The notes beneath the pieces were generated by a model that made no database searches, was not told the DNA's origin, and saw only the letters and a program-made list of their open reading frames with translations. Positions 8,744 to 21,029 of a stretch of DNA of 29,542 nucleotides are shown in pieces; within the stretch, counting starts at the first letter, position 1, and every line of letters starts with the position of its first letter. The stretch lies in NCBI GenBank assembly GCA_009731375.1, contig BJOX01000059.1, positions 881,575 to 911,116 of the forward strand, given 5' to 3'. Origin of the DNA: Paulinella micropora (Eukaryota; Cercozoa; Imbricatea; Euglyphida). The translations under genes and the position numbers were made by a program.

Positions 8744-10957
8744 GGTTATTTGGTATGTAGGTATGTATGTATGTATGCATGTATGTATGTACGTACGTAT
8801 GTATGTATGTATGTACGTACGTACGTACGTACATACGTACGTACACACGTACGTATGTACGTGTGTATGTATGTATGTACGTACGTACGTACGTACGTAG
8901 TACGTACGTTTACGTACGTACATACGTATGTATGTATGTATGTACGTACGTACGTACGTATGTACGTACGTACGTATGTACGTACGTATGTATGTATGTA
9001 TGTATGTATGTATGTACGTACGTACGTACATACACGTACGTACGTACGTATGTACGTACGTACGTACATACCTATGTATGTATGTATGTATGTATGTATG
9101 TATGTATGTATGTACGTATGTACGTACGTACGTACGTATGTACGTACGTACGTATGTACGCACGTACGTATGTACGTACGTACGTATGTACGCATGGTAC
9201 GTACGTACGTACGTACGTATGTACGTATGTACGTACGTACGTACTACGTACGTTCGTACGTACGTACGTATGTATGTATGTATGTATGTATGTATGTATG
9301 TATGTATGTATGTATGTATGTACGCACGTATGTACGTATGTACGTACGTACGTATGTATGTATGTATGTATGTATGTACGTACGTATGTATGTATTTATG
9401 TATGTACGTACGTACGTACGTACGTACATACGTACGTATAACGTACGTATGTACGTATGTATGTATGTATGTATGTACGTACGTACGTACGTGTACGTAC
9501 GCACATACGTATGTATGTATGTACGTACGTACGTACATACGTATGTACATACGTACATTCGTACGTATGTATGTATGTATGTATGTATGTATGTATGTAT
9601 GTATGTACGTACGTACACGTATGTACGTACACGTACGTACGTACGTATGTACGTACGTACGTACACGTACGTACGTACGTATGTACGTACGTACGTACGT
9701 ACCTATGTATGTATGTATGTATGTATGTATGTATGCATGTATGTATGTATGTATGTATGCATGGTACGTACGTACGTACGTACGTATGTACGTATGTACG
9801 TACGTACGTACTACGTACGTTCGTACGTACGTACGTATGTATGTATGTATGTATGTATGTATGTATGTATGTATGTATGTATGTACGCACGTATGTACGT
9901 ATGTACGTACGTACGTATGTATGTATGTATGTATGTATGTATGTATGTACGTACGTACGTTTGTACATGGACGTACGTACATACGTACGTGTAACGTACG
10001 TATGTACGTATGTATGTATGTATGTATGTACATACGTACGTACGTGTACGTACGCACATACGTATGTATGTATGTACGAAGGTACGTACGTACGTACGTA
10101 CGTACATACGTATGTACATACGTACATTCGTACGTATGTATGCATGTATGTATGTATGTATGTACGTACGTACACGTACGTACGTACACGTACGTACGTA
10201 CGTATGTACGTACGTACGTACGTACCTATGTATGTATGTATGTATGTATGTATGTATGCATGTATGTATGTATGTATGTATGTATGTACGTACGTACGTA
10301 CACGTACGTACGTACGAATGTACGTACGTACGTACGTACCTATGTATGTATGTATGTATGTACGTACGTACGTACGTATGTATGTATGTATGTAAGTATG
10401 TATGTACGTACGTACGTACGTACCTATGTATGTATGTATGTATGTACGTACGTACGTACGTACGTATGTATGTATGTAAGTATGTATGTACGTACGTACG
10501 TACGTACGTATGTATGTACGTACGTACGTATGTACGTACGTACGTACGTACCTATGTATGTATGTATGTATGTACGTACGTACGTACGTACGTATGTATG
10601 TATGTAAGTATGTATGTACGTACGTACGTACGTACGTATGTGTGTATATATGTATGTATGTACGTATGTACGTACGTACGTATGTATGTATGTATGTATG
10701 TGTGTACGTACGTACGTGTACGTACGTACGTACGTATGTATGTATGTATGTACGTACGTACGTACGTACGTATGTATGTATGTATGTATGTATGTAGGTA
10801 TGTATGTATATATGTATGTACGTACGTATGTACGTATGTACGTACGTACGTATGTATGTATGTATGTATGTATGTATGTATATGTATGTATGTATATATG
10901 TATTTATGTATGTGTTTGTGTATGTATGTATGTAGGTATGTAGGTATGTGTGTATAA

Positions 10958-10990
<33 letters not shown>

Positions 10991-11289
10991 TGTATGTATG
11001 TATGTACGTATGTATGTAGGTAAGTAGGTAGGTATGTATGTAATGTATGTATGTATGTATTTATGTATGTATGTATGTATGTAATGTATGTATGTAATGT
11101 ATGTATGTAATGTATGAATGTATGTATGTACGTATGTATGTATGTATGTATGTATGTAGGTATGTATGTAGGTATGTAGGTTATTTGGTATGTAGGTATG
11201 TATGTATGTATGTATGTATGTATGTATGTACGAACGTACGTACGTACGTTACGTACGTACGTACGTACGTATGTATGTATGTATGTATG

Positions 11290-11321
<32 letters not shown>

Positions 11322-11833
11322 TGTATGTATGTACGTACGTACGTACATACACGTACGTACATTCACGTACGTACGTACGTACGTACGTACGTACGTACGT
11401 ACCTATGTATGTATGTATGTATGTATGTATGTATGTACGTACGTACGTACCTATGTATGTACGTACGTACGTACGTACGTATGGTACGTACGTATGTATG
11501 TATGTACGTATGTACGTATGTACGTACGTACGTACGTGCGTACGTACGTGTACGTACGTACGTATGTACGTATGTACGTATGTACGTACGTACGTATGTA
11601 CGTATGTTCGTTCGTACGTACGTACGTATGTATGTATGTATGTATGTATGTATGTATGTATGTATGTATGTATGTATGTACGCACATGTTCGTATGTACG
11701 TATGTACGTATGTATGTATGTATGTATGTATGTATGTATGTATGTATGTATGTATATGTATGTATGTATGCATGTATTTATGTATGTGTGTGTGTGTATG
11801 TATGTATGTAGGTATGTAGGTATGTGTGCATAA

Positions 11834-11866
<33 letters not shown>

Positions 11867-11908
11867 CGCATGTATGTAGGTAGGTAGGTAGGTATGTATG
11901 TATGTATG

Positions 11909-11939
<31 letters not shown>

Positions 11940-12038
11940 TGTATGTAATGTATGTATGTAATGTATGTATGTAATGTATGTACGTATGTATGTATGTATG
12001 TATGTATGTATGTATGTAGGTATGTATGTAGGTATGTA
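8744..12038. repeat. Higher-order unit 1 (about 3.3 kb)
   Basis: Bounded by GGTTATTT landmarks. It contains a long block (about 8760-10900), a TATG/TAGG spacer with AAATATATG and GGTTATTT (about 10900-11186), a shorter block (about 11190-11790) and a second spacer (about 11790-12038). Within the long block a sub-repeat of about 567 bp is marked by CATGGTACG (9193 and 9760). Confidence 0.85.
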
Positions 12039-13957
12039 GGTTATTTGTATGTACGTGTGTATGTATGTATGTACGTACGTACGTACGTACGTAGTACGTA
12101 CGTTTACGTACGTACATACGTATGTATGTATGTATGTACGTACGTACGTACGTATGTACGTACGTACGTATGTACGTACGTATGTATGTATGTATGTATG
12201 TATGTATGTACGTACGTACGTACATACACGTACGTACGTACGTATGTACGTACGTACGTACATACCTATGTATGTATGTATGTATGTATGTATGTATGTA
12301 TGTACGTATGTACGTACGTACGTACGTATGTACGTACGTACGTATGTACGTACGTACGTATGTACGCATGGTACGTACGTACGTACGTACGTATGTACGT
12401 ACGTACGTACGTACGTACTACGTACGTTCGTACGTACGTACGTATGTATGTATGTATGTATGTATGTATGTATGTATGTATGTATGTACGCACGTATGTA
12501 CGTATGTACGTACGTACGTATGTATGTATGTATGTATGTATGTACGTACGTATGTATGTATTTATGTATGTACGTACGTACGTACTTACGTACATGGACG
12601 TACGTACATACGTACGTATAACGTACGTATGTACGTATGTATGTATGTATGTATGTACGTACGTACGTACGTGTACGTACGCACATACGTATGTATGTAT
12701 GTACGTACGTACGTACGTACGTACGTACGTACATACGTATGTACATACGTACATTCGTACGTATGTATGCATGTATGTATGTTTGTATGTATGTATGTAT
12801 GTACGTACGTACACGTATGTACGTACTCGTACGTACGTACGTATGCACGTACGTACGTACACGTACGTACGTACGTATGTACGTACGTACGTACGTACCT
12901 ATGTATGTATGTATGTATGTATGTATGTATATATGCATGTATGTATGTATGTATGTATGTATGCATGGTACGTACGTACGTACGTACGTATGTACGTATG
13001 TACGTACGTACGTACTACGTACGTTCGTACGTACGTACGTATGTATGTATGTATGTATGTATGTATGTATGTATGTATGTATGTATGTACGCACGTATGT
13101 ACGTATGTACGTACGTACGTATGTATGTATGTATGTATGTATGTATGTATGTACGTACGTACGTACGTACATGGACGTACGTACATACGTACGTGTAACG
13201 TACGTATGTACGTATGTATGTATGTATGTATGTACATACGTACGTACGTGTACGTATGCACATACGTATGTATGTATGTACGTACGTACGTACATACGTA
13301 TGTACATACGTACATTCGTACGTATGTATGCATGTATGTATGTATGTATGTACGTACGTACACGTACGTACGTACACGTACGTACGTACACGTACGTACG
13401 TACGTATGTACGTACGTACGTACGTACCTATGTATGTATGTATGTATGTATGTATGTATGCATGTATGTATGTATGTATGTACGTACGTACGTACACGTA
13501 CGTACGTACGTATGTACGTACGTACGTACGTACCTATGTATGTATGTATGTATGTACGTACGTACGTACGTACGTATGTATGTATGTAAGTATGTATGTA
13601 CGTACGTACGTACGTACGTATGTGTGTATATATGTATGTATGTACGTATGTACGTACGTACGTATGTATGTATGTATGTATGTGTGTACGTACGTACGTG
13701 TACGTACGTACGTACGTTGAGGAACGTACGTACGTATGTATGTATGTATGTACGTACGTACGTACGTACGTATGTATGTATGTATGTATGTATGTAGGTA
13801 TGTATGTATATATGTATGTACGTACGTATGTACGTATGTACGTACGTACGTATGTATGTATGTATGTATGTATGTATGTATATGTATGTATGTATATATG
13901 TATTTATGTATGTGTTTGTGTATGTATGTATGTAGGTATGTAGGTATGTGTGTATAA

Positions 13958-13990
<33 letters not shown>

Positions 13991-14285
13991 TGTATGTATG
14001 TATGTACGTATGTATGTAGGTAAGTAGGTAGGTATGTATGTAATGTATGTATGTATGTATTTATGTATGTATGTATGTATGTAATGTATGTATGTAATGT
14101 ATGTATGTAATGTATGAATGTATGTATGTACGTATGTATGTATGTATGTATGTATGTAGGTATGTATGTAGGTATGTAGGTTATTTGGTATGTAGGTATG
14201 TATGTATGTATGTATGTATGTATGTACGAACGTACGTACGTACGTTACGTACGTACGTACGTACGTATGTATGTATGTATGTATG

Positions 14286-14317
<32 letters not shown>

Positions 14318-14833
14318 TGTACGTACGTACGTACGTACATACACGTACGTACATTCACGTACGTACGTACGTACGTACGTACGTACGTACGTACCTATGT
14401 ATGTATGTATGTATGTATGTATGTATGTATGTATGTATGTACGTACGTACGTACCTATGTATGTACGTACGTACGTACGTACGTATGGTACGTACGTATG
14501 TATGTATGTACGTATGTACGTATGTACGTACGTACGTACGTGCGTACGTACGTGTACGTACGTACGTATGTACGTACGTACGTATGTACGAATGTACGTA
14601 CGTACGTATGTACGTATGTTCGTTCGTACGTACGTACGTATGTATGTATGTATGTATGTATGTATGTATGTATGTATGTACGCACATGTTCGTATGTACG
14701 TACGTACGTATGTATGTATGTATGTATGTATGTATGTATGTATGTATGTATGTATATGTATGTATGTATGCATGTATTTATGTATGTGTGTGTGTGTATG
14801 TATGTATGTAGGTATGTAGGTATGTGTGTATAA

Positions 14834-14866
<33 letters not shown>

Positions 14867-14912
14867 CGCATGTATGTAGGTAGGTAGGTAGGTGGGTATG
14901 TATGTATGTATG

Positions 14913-14943
<31 letters not shown>

Positions 14944-15042
14944 TGTATGTAATGTATGTATGTAATGTATGTATGTAATGTATGTACGTATGTATGTATG
15001 TATGTATGTATGTATGTATGTAGGTATGTATGTAGGTATGTA
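12039..15042. repeat. Higher-order unit 2 (about 3.0 kb)
   Basis: The same order of long block, spacer, short block, spacer as unit 1. The segment 13724-14226 is identical base for base to 10724-11226. A short insertion (TTGAGGAAC near 13717) is private to this unit. The long block is about 300 bp shorter than in unit 1. Confidence 0.85.
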
Positions 15043-15056
15043 GGTTATTTGTATGT

Positions 15057-15274
15057 ATGTTTGTATGTATGCATGTATGTATGCATGTATATATATGTTT
15101 GTATGTATGTATGTGTGTATGTATGTATGTTTGTATGTATGTATGTATATATGTATGTTTATATGTATGCATGCATGTATGCATGCATACATGCATGCAT
15201 GTATGTCTGTATGTATGTATGTATGTATGTAATGTATGTATGTATGTATGTAATGTATATGTATATCTGTGTGA

Positions 15275-15324
<50 letters not shown>

Positions 15325-15360
15325 TTCTTTCTTTCTCTTTCTCTCTTTCTCTTTCTCTCT

Positions 15361-15403
<43 letters not shown>

Positions 15404-15461
15404 TTGCGTACGTACATACGTACATATATGCATACATACATACATACACAAACACATACAT

Positions 15462-15496
<35 letters not shown>

Positions 15497-15800
15497 TACA
15501 TACATACCTACATGCATGCATACATGCATACATACATGCATACATACATACATACATACATACATGCATACATGCATACATACATATATATACATACATA
15601 CATACATACATGCATGCATGCAGCATACATGCATGCATGCAGCATACATGCATGCATGCATACATACACACAGACATACAGACAGACAGACAGGCATGCA
15701 TGCATGCATGCATACATGCATACATGCATACATACATACATGCATACATACATACGTCCATACCTACACATACACACAAACACACACACACACACACACA
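15057..15800. repeat. Strand-switched tetranucleotides around a CT array
   Basis: TATG with TGCA variants (15057-15282), then (CT)n with TTTC variants (15283-15399), then CATA/CACA/TGCA on the same strand (15411-15800). The right part is the reverse complement type of the left part, so the CT array is the axis of an imperfect inverted arrangement. Confidence 0.9.
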
Positions 15801-15840
15801 CAAAATTTATGTAGATGGAAAATTTGCGTTTTCCTTCTGT

Positions 15841-15909
15841 CCCATTCCCTCCTGAGTCGAGCATGGCCGGTAATCTATCTATCTATCTATCTATCTTTCT
15901 ATCTATCTT

Positions 15910-15947
<38 letters not shown>

Positions 15948-15986
15948 CCTTCCCACCTGAGTCAAGCATGGCCGGTAATGTATCTA

Positions 15987-16019
<33 letters not shown>

Positions 16020-16089
16020 GTCTTTCTATCTTTCTATCTATCTATCTATTTATCTGTCCCATTCCCTCCTGCTTCGAGCATGGCCGGTA

Positions 16090-16135
<46 letters not shown>

Positions 16136-16214
16136 GTATCTATCTATCTATCTATCTTTCTATCTTTCTATCTATCTATCTATCTCTTCCCACCTGAGTC
16201 GAGCATGGCCGGTA

Positions 16215-16260
<46 letters not shown>

Positions 16261-16298
16261 GTATCTATCTATCTTTCTGTCTATCTATCTTTCTATCC

Positions 16299-16333
<35 letters not shown>

Positions 16334-16367
16334 CATCCCTTCCCACCTGAGTCAAGCATGGCCGGTA

Positions 16368-16407
<40 letters not shown>

Positions 16408-16441
16408 GTCCCATTCCCACCTGAGTCAAGCATGGCCGGTA

Positions 16442-16477
<36 letters not shown>

Positions 16478-16486
16478 GTCTATGTA
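15841..16486 (+). repeat. Six GAGTCGAGCATGGCCGGTAA modules split by (TCTA)n
   Basis: A unique block of about 30 bp, (T/C)CC(A/T)CCTGAGTC(G/A)AGCATGGCCGGTAAT, has its CATGGCCGG at 15862, 15967, 16079, 16204, 16357 and 16431. TCTA arrays of differing length separate the copies (spacings 105, 112, 125, 153, 74). The shared block stays nearly unchanged while the arrays vary. Confidence 0.93.
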
Positions 16487-16533
16487 TCTAAGAAACATCG
16501 ACCTTACCCTTCTGCGTGTTACGCATGCTGTGC

Positions 16534-16632
16534 ATGTCTATATCTATATCTATATCTACATCTACATCTATATCTATATCTACATCTATATCTATATCTC
16601 AATCTATATCTATATCCATATCTATATATATA
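16534..16632. repeat. TATATC/TACATC hexanucleotide array
   Basis: Repeats of CTATAT with CTACAT variants, leading directly into the first of the 50-bp modules. The island 16487-16533 is single-copy. Confidence 0.9.
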
Positions 16633-17568
<936 letters not shown>

Positions 17569-17708
17569 GGCTGCGGCGGAGGCTCTCTTGCATTCCTCCG
17601 TGCATCAACACTCTCGCGCTCTCTCCAACGCCTCGGAAACACCCACCGACCACCTTTCCCCGCCGCCTGTCTAAGGCCTCTAAGGCCCCGCCCACCATGA
17701 TCGTCAGA

Positions 17709-18072
17709 CGTTTCTTTGTTCTTAAGTACGATGAAAAAGGTGACTTCAAGTCCTTTTTGATGTTCGCCAGTTTCTTAAGAGTCATTCTACACCACCCAGA
17801 ATTCCGGGTTTCTGGTGTGCCACTTTCTGGGTTTTTTGCTTCCTGAAAAGCCTGGCCTTTGGTGGTGGCCACTTGTACACCCAGGACCTGGAACTGTGGA
17901 AGGTGTAGAACAGGCCTTGTTGTTTATGGCTTGCGTAGTTTCCTCCCTTGTCGCGCGCTCGTTTTTTCAAGGGCTTTCTTATCAGCCATAGTACAAGTTT
18001 GGGACGGCAAGAAAAAAAATTTGCTAAGAAAAAAGCACGGAAGTTCCTTGCTTTGTTGTACTTAAGAACTAG
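17709..18072. repeat. Convergent inverted pair sharing a translated VLKY motif
   Basis: The + strand at 17709-17780 and the minus strand at 18072-18000 both begin TTCTTAAGTAC and share G(A/G)ACTTC a few bases on. Translated, the + copy gives FVLKYDEKGDFKSFLMF and the minus copy LVLKYNKARNFRAFFLA, which align by eye over about 17 residues. The DNA identity is modest. They look like two diverged, head-to-head copies of one coding-derived repeat. No family was recognised. Confidence 0.45.
17955..17994 (-). repeat. LIRKPL-type repeat, copy 1
   Basis: GGGCTTTCTTATCAGCCATA resembles GGGGCTTTCTAATGAGCTGT at 19676 and GTGGCTTTCTAATCAGCTGT at 19613. On the minus strand each translates with the core L-I-R-K-P-L. 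The three copies define a small dispersed repeat. Confidence 0.5.
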
Positions 18073-18095
18073 GATTTCCTCATATTTGCCTACAC

Positions 18096-18157
18096 TGCGG
18101 CTAGCCACAACTTGACGTGTTTTGCGGGCGAGCCGGGCCGGCGAGCCCGCAAAAACA
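18096..18157 (-). mobile_element. Foldback element, truncated copy 3
   Basis: TGCGGCTAGCCACAACTTGA then CGTGTTTTGCGGGC matches one arm and the centre of the elements at 4073-4160 and 18313-18405, in reverse orientation. The opposite arm stops at GCAAAAACAC and is replaced by a (CA)n tract. Confidence 0.65.
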
Positions 18158-18261
18158 CACACACACACAAACACACCCTCCGTGTCTTACAAGCCATTTA
18201 AACGCGGAGTTTTCTGCTCTATCCGCTACGAGCGACTCCTAAATAGAGACCTGTACATACA

Positions 18262-18405
18262 TTTATCGGTCACCTCCACAAAATGTGGTCAGGTTACCGA
18301 TAAAACTACATATGCGGCGCGCCAAATTTGACGTGTTTTTGCGGGCTCGCCGGCCCGGCTCAGGCTCTCAGGCCGCAAAAACACGTCAAATTTGTGGCTA
18401 GCCGC
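18262..18405. mobile_element. Foldback (MITE-like) element, copy 2
   Basis: The same architecture as 4022-4160. A first hairpin with TTTATCGGT/ACCGATAAA arms (18262-18304) is followed by an inverted repeat with arms GACGTGTTTTTGC and GCAAAAACACGTC and outer GCGGC/GCCGC (18313-18405). In this copy both inner arms carry an extra T/A relative to copy 1 (five T instead of four, five A instead of four), so the pairing is kept. Confidence 0.72.
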
Positions 18406-18455
18406 ATAATATACTACTACTCTCCTTCCAGCCTTGCCGGCGGCCCTCTACCGGC

Positions 18456-18666
18456 GAGGAGGGGGGGGGGGGGGGGGAAAAAAGGAAAAAAAAAAAAAAA
18501 AAAACNNNNNNNNNNNNNNNNNNNNNNNNNNNNNNNNNNNNNNNNNNNNNNNNNNNNNNNNNNNNNNNNNNNNNNNNNNNNNNNNNNNNNNNNNNNNNNN
18601 NNNNNNNNNNNNNNNNNNNNNNNNNNNNNNNNNNNNNNNNNNNNNNNNCCCCCCCCCCCCCCCCCC
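18456..18666. other. Poly-G/poly-A, 143-N gap, poly-C
   Basis: A run of about 23 G leads into an A-rich run that stops at the gap (18506-18648). The other side begins with about 18 C. Homopolymers flanking a gap suggest sequencing or assembly failure at a structured sequence. The real length is unknown. Confidence 0.9.
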
Positions 18667-18730
18667 TCCCTCTCCCCAAACACACACACGCACATACACA
18701 CCTCCGCGATCTGAAAAAACAATCGACGAT

Positions 18731-18732
<2 letters not shown>

Positions 18733-18790
<58 letters not shown>

Positions 18791-18793
18791 GTT

Positions 18794-18828
<35 letters not shown>

Positions 18829-18860
18829 CGTTGTTATCATTGTTATCATTATGCTCATAA
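18733..18860. repeat. (ATT)n to (GTT)n trinucleotides
   Basis: ATT repeats to 18788, GTT repeats to about 18832, then degenerate ATC/ATA triplets. Confidence 0.95.
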
Positions 18861-18989
18861 CAATCATAATCATAATCATCATAATTCATCCGTATCATCC
18901 TCATAGCATAATGACTATATGTACATATTTATTCAATATGTCTCCATTGTCTTTGTAACAAGAAAAACAAAAAGAAATGAGCGCAAAGC

Positions 18990-18991
18990 TT

Positions 18992-19063
<72 letters not shown>

Positions 19064-19082
19064 AAAAAAAAANNNNNNNNNN
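18990..19082. other. Poly-T/poly-A palindrome against a 10-N gap
   Basis: T22 is followed directly by about A51 and a few interrupted As, then ten N (19073-19082). The abrupt T-to-A switch next to a gap may be an assembly join of opposite-strand tails. Confidence 0.85.
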
Positions 19083-19566
19083 TAGATATTGAGTGCCGTA
19101 TAGACATAGAGATTGACATAGAACGAAGATCGACACTGGCTCGCTGGCTGAGAAAGGAAATAACAGACGAGAAACAGGCAAACGCACACACAAACCACGT
19201 GACGAAGAACAGAAACATAAGTGGCAGACGCCGAAGAAATTCAGTCTAAACACTGAGAAAAGTTAATGAAAAGGAAACAGGTTTCGGAAAAAGGCAACCG
19301 GGCGGGCCGGCGCTATAACGAAAAATATGTATTGATGTGCTTTTAGACATAGAAAAATTGACAATAGACATATATGGCACACTGAGATTGATGTAGAGCA
19401 TATATAGTAATAGACATACATGTATGTATTAATAGATTTATGTTTGGTTCTGAGGTGCGCCATGAGAGGTTTCTAGTTATTACAAGGAATATTTATACTA
19501 TGTGTATGTATATATATATACATATATATTCATATATATATGACTTCAAGCGCTTCGATCTGGTTT
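19083..19566. other. Single-copy DNA, no supported gene
   Basis: AT-rich with a short TA/CATATA patch at 19508-19540. A + frame from the gap edge stays open for about 55 codons (many Arg, Lys, Asp and Ile) but has no recognisable domain. Confidence 0.5.
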
Positions 19567-19693
19567 GTGTAGTAGCTTGTTTGAAAGCTGAACTGTTTGT
19601 CAGTGGCTTTCTAATCAGCTGTGGTACTAGGTGTAGTATTAATAGCTCGTTTGAAAGCTCTGGTCAGGGGCTTTCTAATGAGCTGTGTTACTA
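19567..19693 (-). repeat. 64-bp tandem duplication, LIRKPL-type copies 2 and 3
   Basis: Units start at 19567 and 19631 (both GTGTAGTA). They share TTTGAAAGCT and GGCTTTCTAAT(C/G)AGCTGTG. On the minus strand both translate with QLIRKPLT and AFK(Q/R)A. The unit is related to 17955-17994. Confidence 0.75.
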
Positions 19694-21029
19694 CGTACTC
19701 TGCACATGAGGTTTGGGTAGGTGTTGATACGGAAGCGGTTGAAGGGATTGCTCTTTGTAATTGAGAAGTTAGGCTAGAGTCCTTGTCATGGCTCAGCCTT
19801 GGAAAAAGAAAACCATAGAAGAATACTGCCACCAGGCGGGTGTTTTCAGATTTGTTACCAAACCTCTCGTGTTTTGCGGTTAATTGGCCTAAAGCTTTCC
19901 GGTAAGTGGACAAAATATTAATAATATTGAGAATAAACCAGCGAACTCTGGTCATACAGTGAGTCATGAACATAGTAGTAGTCTTCAACTATGAAACATC
20001 AGTCAGGTATTTTATATCATAGTAGTAGGCGTCAACTATGAAATGTTGGTTCAGCCTCGGAAAGTGTACAGAAGAGAAAAGGAAGTAGCAAATTACACTT
20101 TCTTCAACTGGCAGTTGAAATACGAGCTTGTACATAAATTTATACTAGGCGCTCCAACTTCGTTGATTTGTTAATTAATAGCTATCTGAACTTGGGAATA
20201 ATGTCACCTGACTAACTCAAAGTAGCATTTCACTAAGCTTAGTTGATATTGTTGACCGGGCGCCGCGCTGTGCAGTTAGGTGGGCATGATTATGGCTGAG
20301 CATTAACCAGAATGCTAAACGATTCAAATTGCCTTTATTAATATTTACTGTGTGTACTCTGATCATTTCCTTTTTTTCACTTATATATATATTATTAATA
20401 ATATTTATATCATAGCTGATTTTCTAACTGGCCTTGTCAAATTTTTGTTCTGTAAGTTTTGACTACCCTCGTGTGAGGAAATTACCAACCGGCATTCAAA
20501 TGAATACACACACTGCTGTCATTTGATCTCAAACTACCGAAGTTCCGAGAACAGGGAAGTTACCAAAAGCCTGTGACTCTGAGATGATCAATTTCAGTTT
20601 ATTTATTAATAGTACACTTGCTTGACAGACTACCTGTCCCTTTCGAAACCATACAAATTCTTAGCACTAACTAGAATATTTCAAGTGAGAAGTGCGAGCA
20701 CGAGTTGTATAGCGGTTTGACTTCTTCAAGTCAGTCTGGAAAAATAAACTAAAATATATTAAGTATTCCCACTTTACCTGGTGTGTTGCCTATTTACCTA
20801 TCAACAATTATGAGTCCGAGGCAATGCCTGATTAAAATCTGTGTCATTTGGTGGCCAAACTGCCAAACTCATGGCTCGAACTATTCCAAAACAAAAAATT
20901 TGATTTTAAGTTGATCATATTAATATTATATAATATTTCAGCAAATAAAATTAATGTTGAGTTCAATAAATTAAAATTCATTTATGTCATGGCTTTGAAA
21001 ACACAGTTACTACTAAAGATCATAACATT
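19694..21029. other. AT-rich single-copy region without a supported gene
   Basis: About 1.3 kb with no microsatellite longer than a few units. A minus frame at 19611-19988 is open for 125 codons but has no family signature, and its C-terminal third lies in the 64-bp repeat. A 48-bp diverged direct repeat (CATAGTAGTAG then CAACTATGAAA) lies at 19971 and 20019. It may hold regulatory or intronic DNA; nothing in the sequence shows that. Confidence 0.6.

Larger units (their letters stand above)
7686..15060. repeat. Giant ATGT/ACGT tetranucleotide array with higher-order structure
   Basis: About 7.4 kb built almost only of TATG and TACG tetramers plus rare variants (TAGG, TAAG, TACA, TGCG). TACG runs are self-complementary and carry a CpG every 4 bp. 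The tetramers are stop-free in all six frames (Met-Tyr-Val-Cys, Val-Arg-Thr-Tyr, Thr-Tyr-Ile-His cycles), which produces spurious frames of up to 894 codons. Rare landmarks expose the order: GGTTATTT at 8744, 11179, 12039, 14179 and 15043; AAATATATG at about 8561, 10956, 11832, 13956 and 14832; CATGGTACG near 9193, 9760, 12368 and 12964. Confidence 0.96.

Noticed and set aside
7505-10189. Open frame of 894 codons on the minus strand, and the other ATGT/ACGT frames
   Set aside because: ATGT, ACAT and ACGT repeats lack stops in every frame. The peptide is only the tetramer cycle.
7686-15060. Possible CRISPR array (repeats with spacers)
   Set aside because: Units are tetramers with no constant-length repeat and spacer pattern and no cas genes, and the context is eukaryotic.
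19611-19988. Minus-strand 125-codon frame
   Set aside because: No recognisable family, and the C-terminal third is the 64-bp repeat. Kept only as single-copy DNA.
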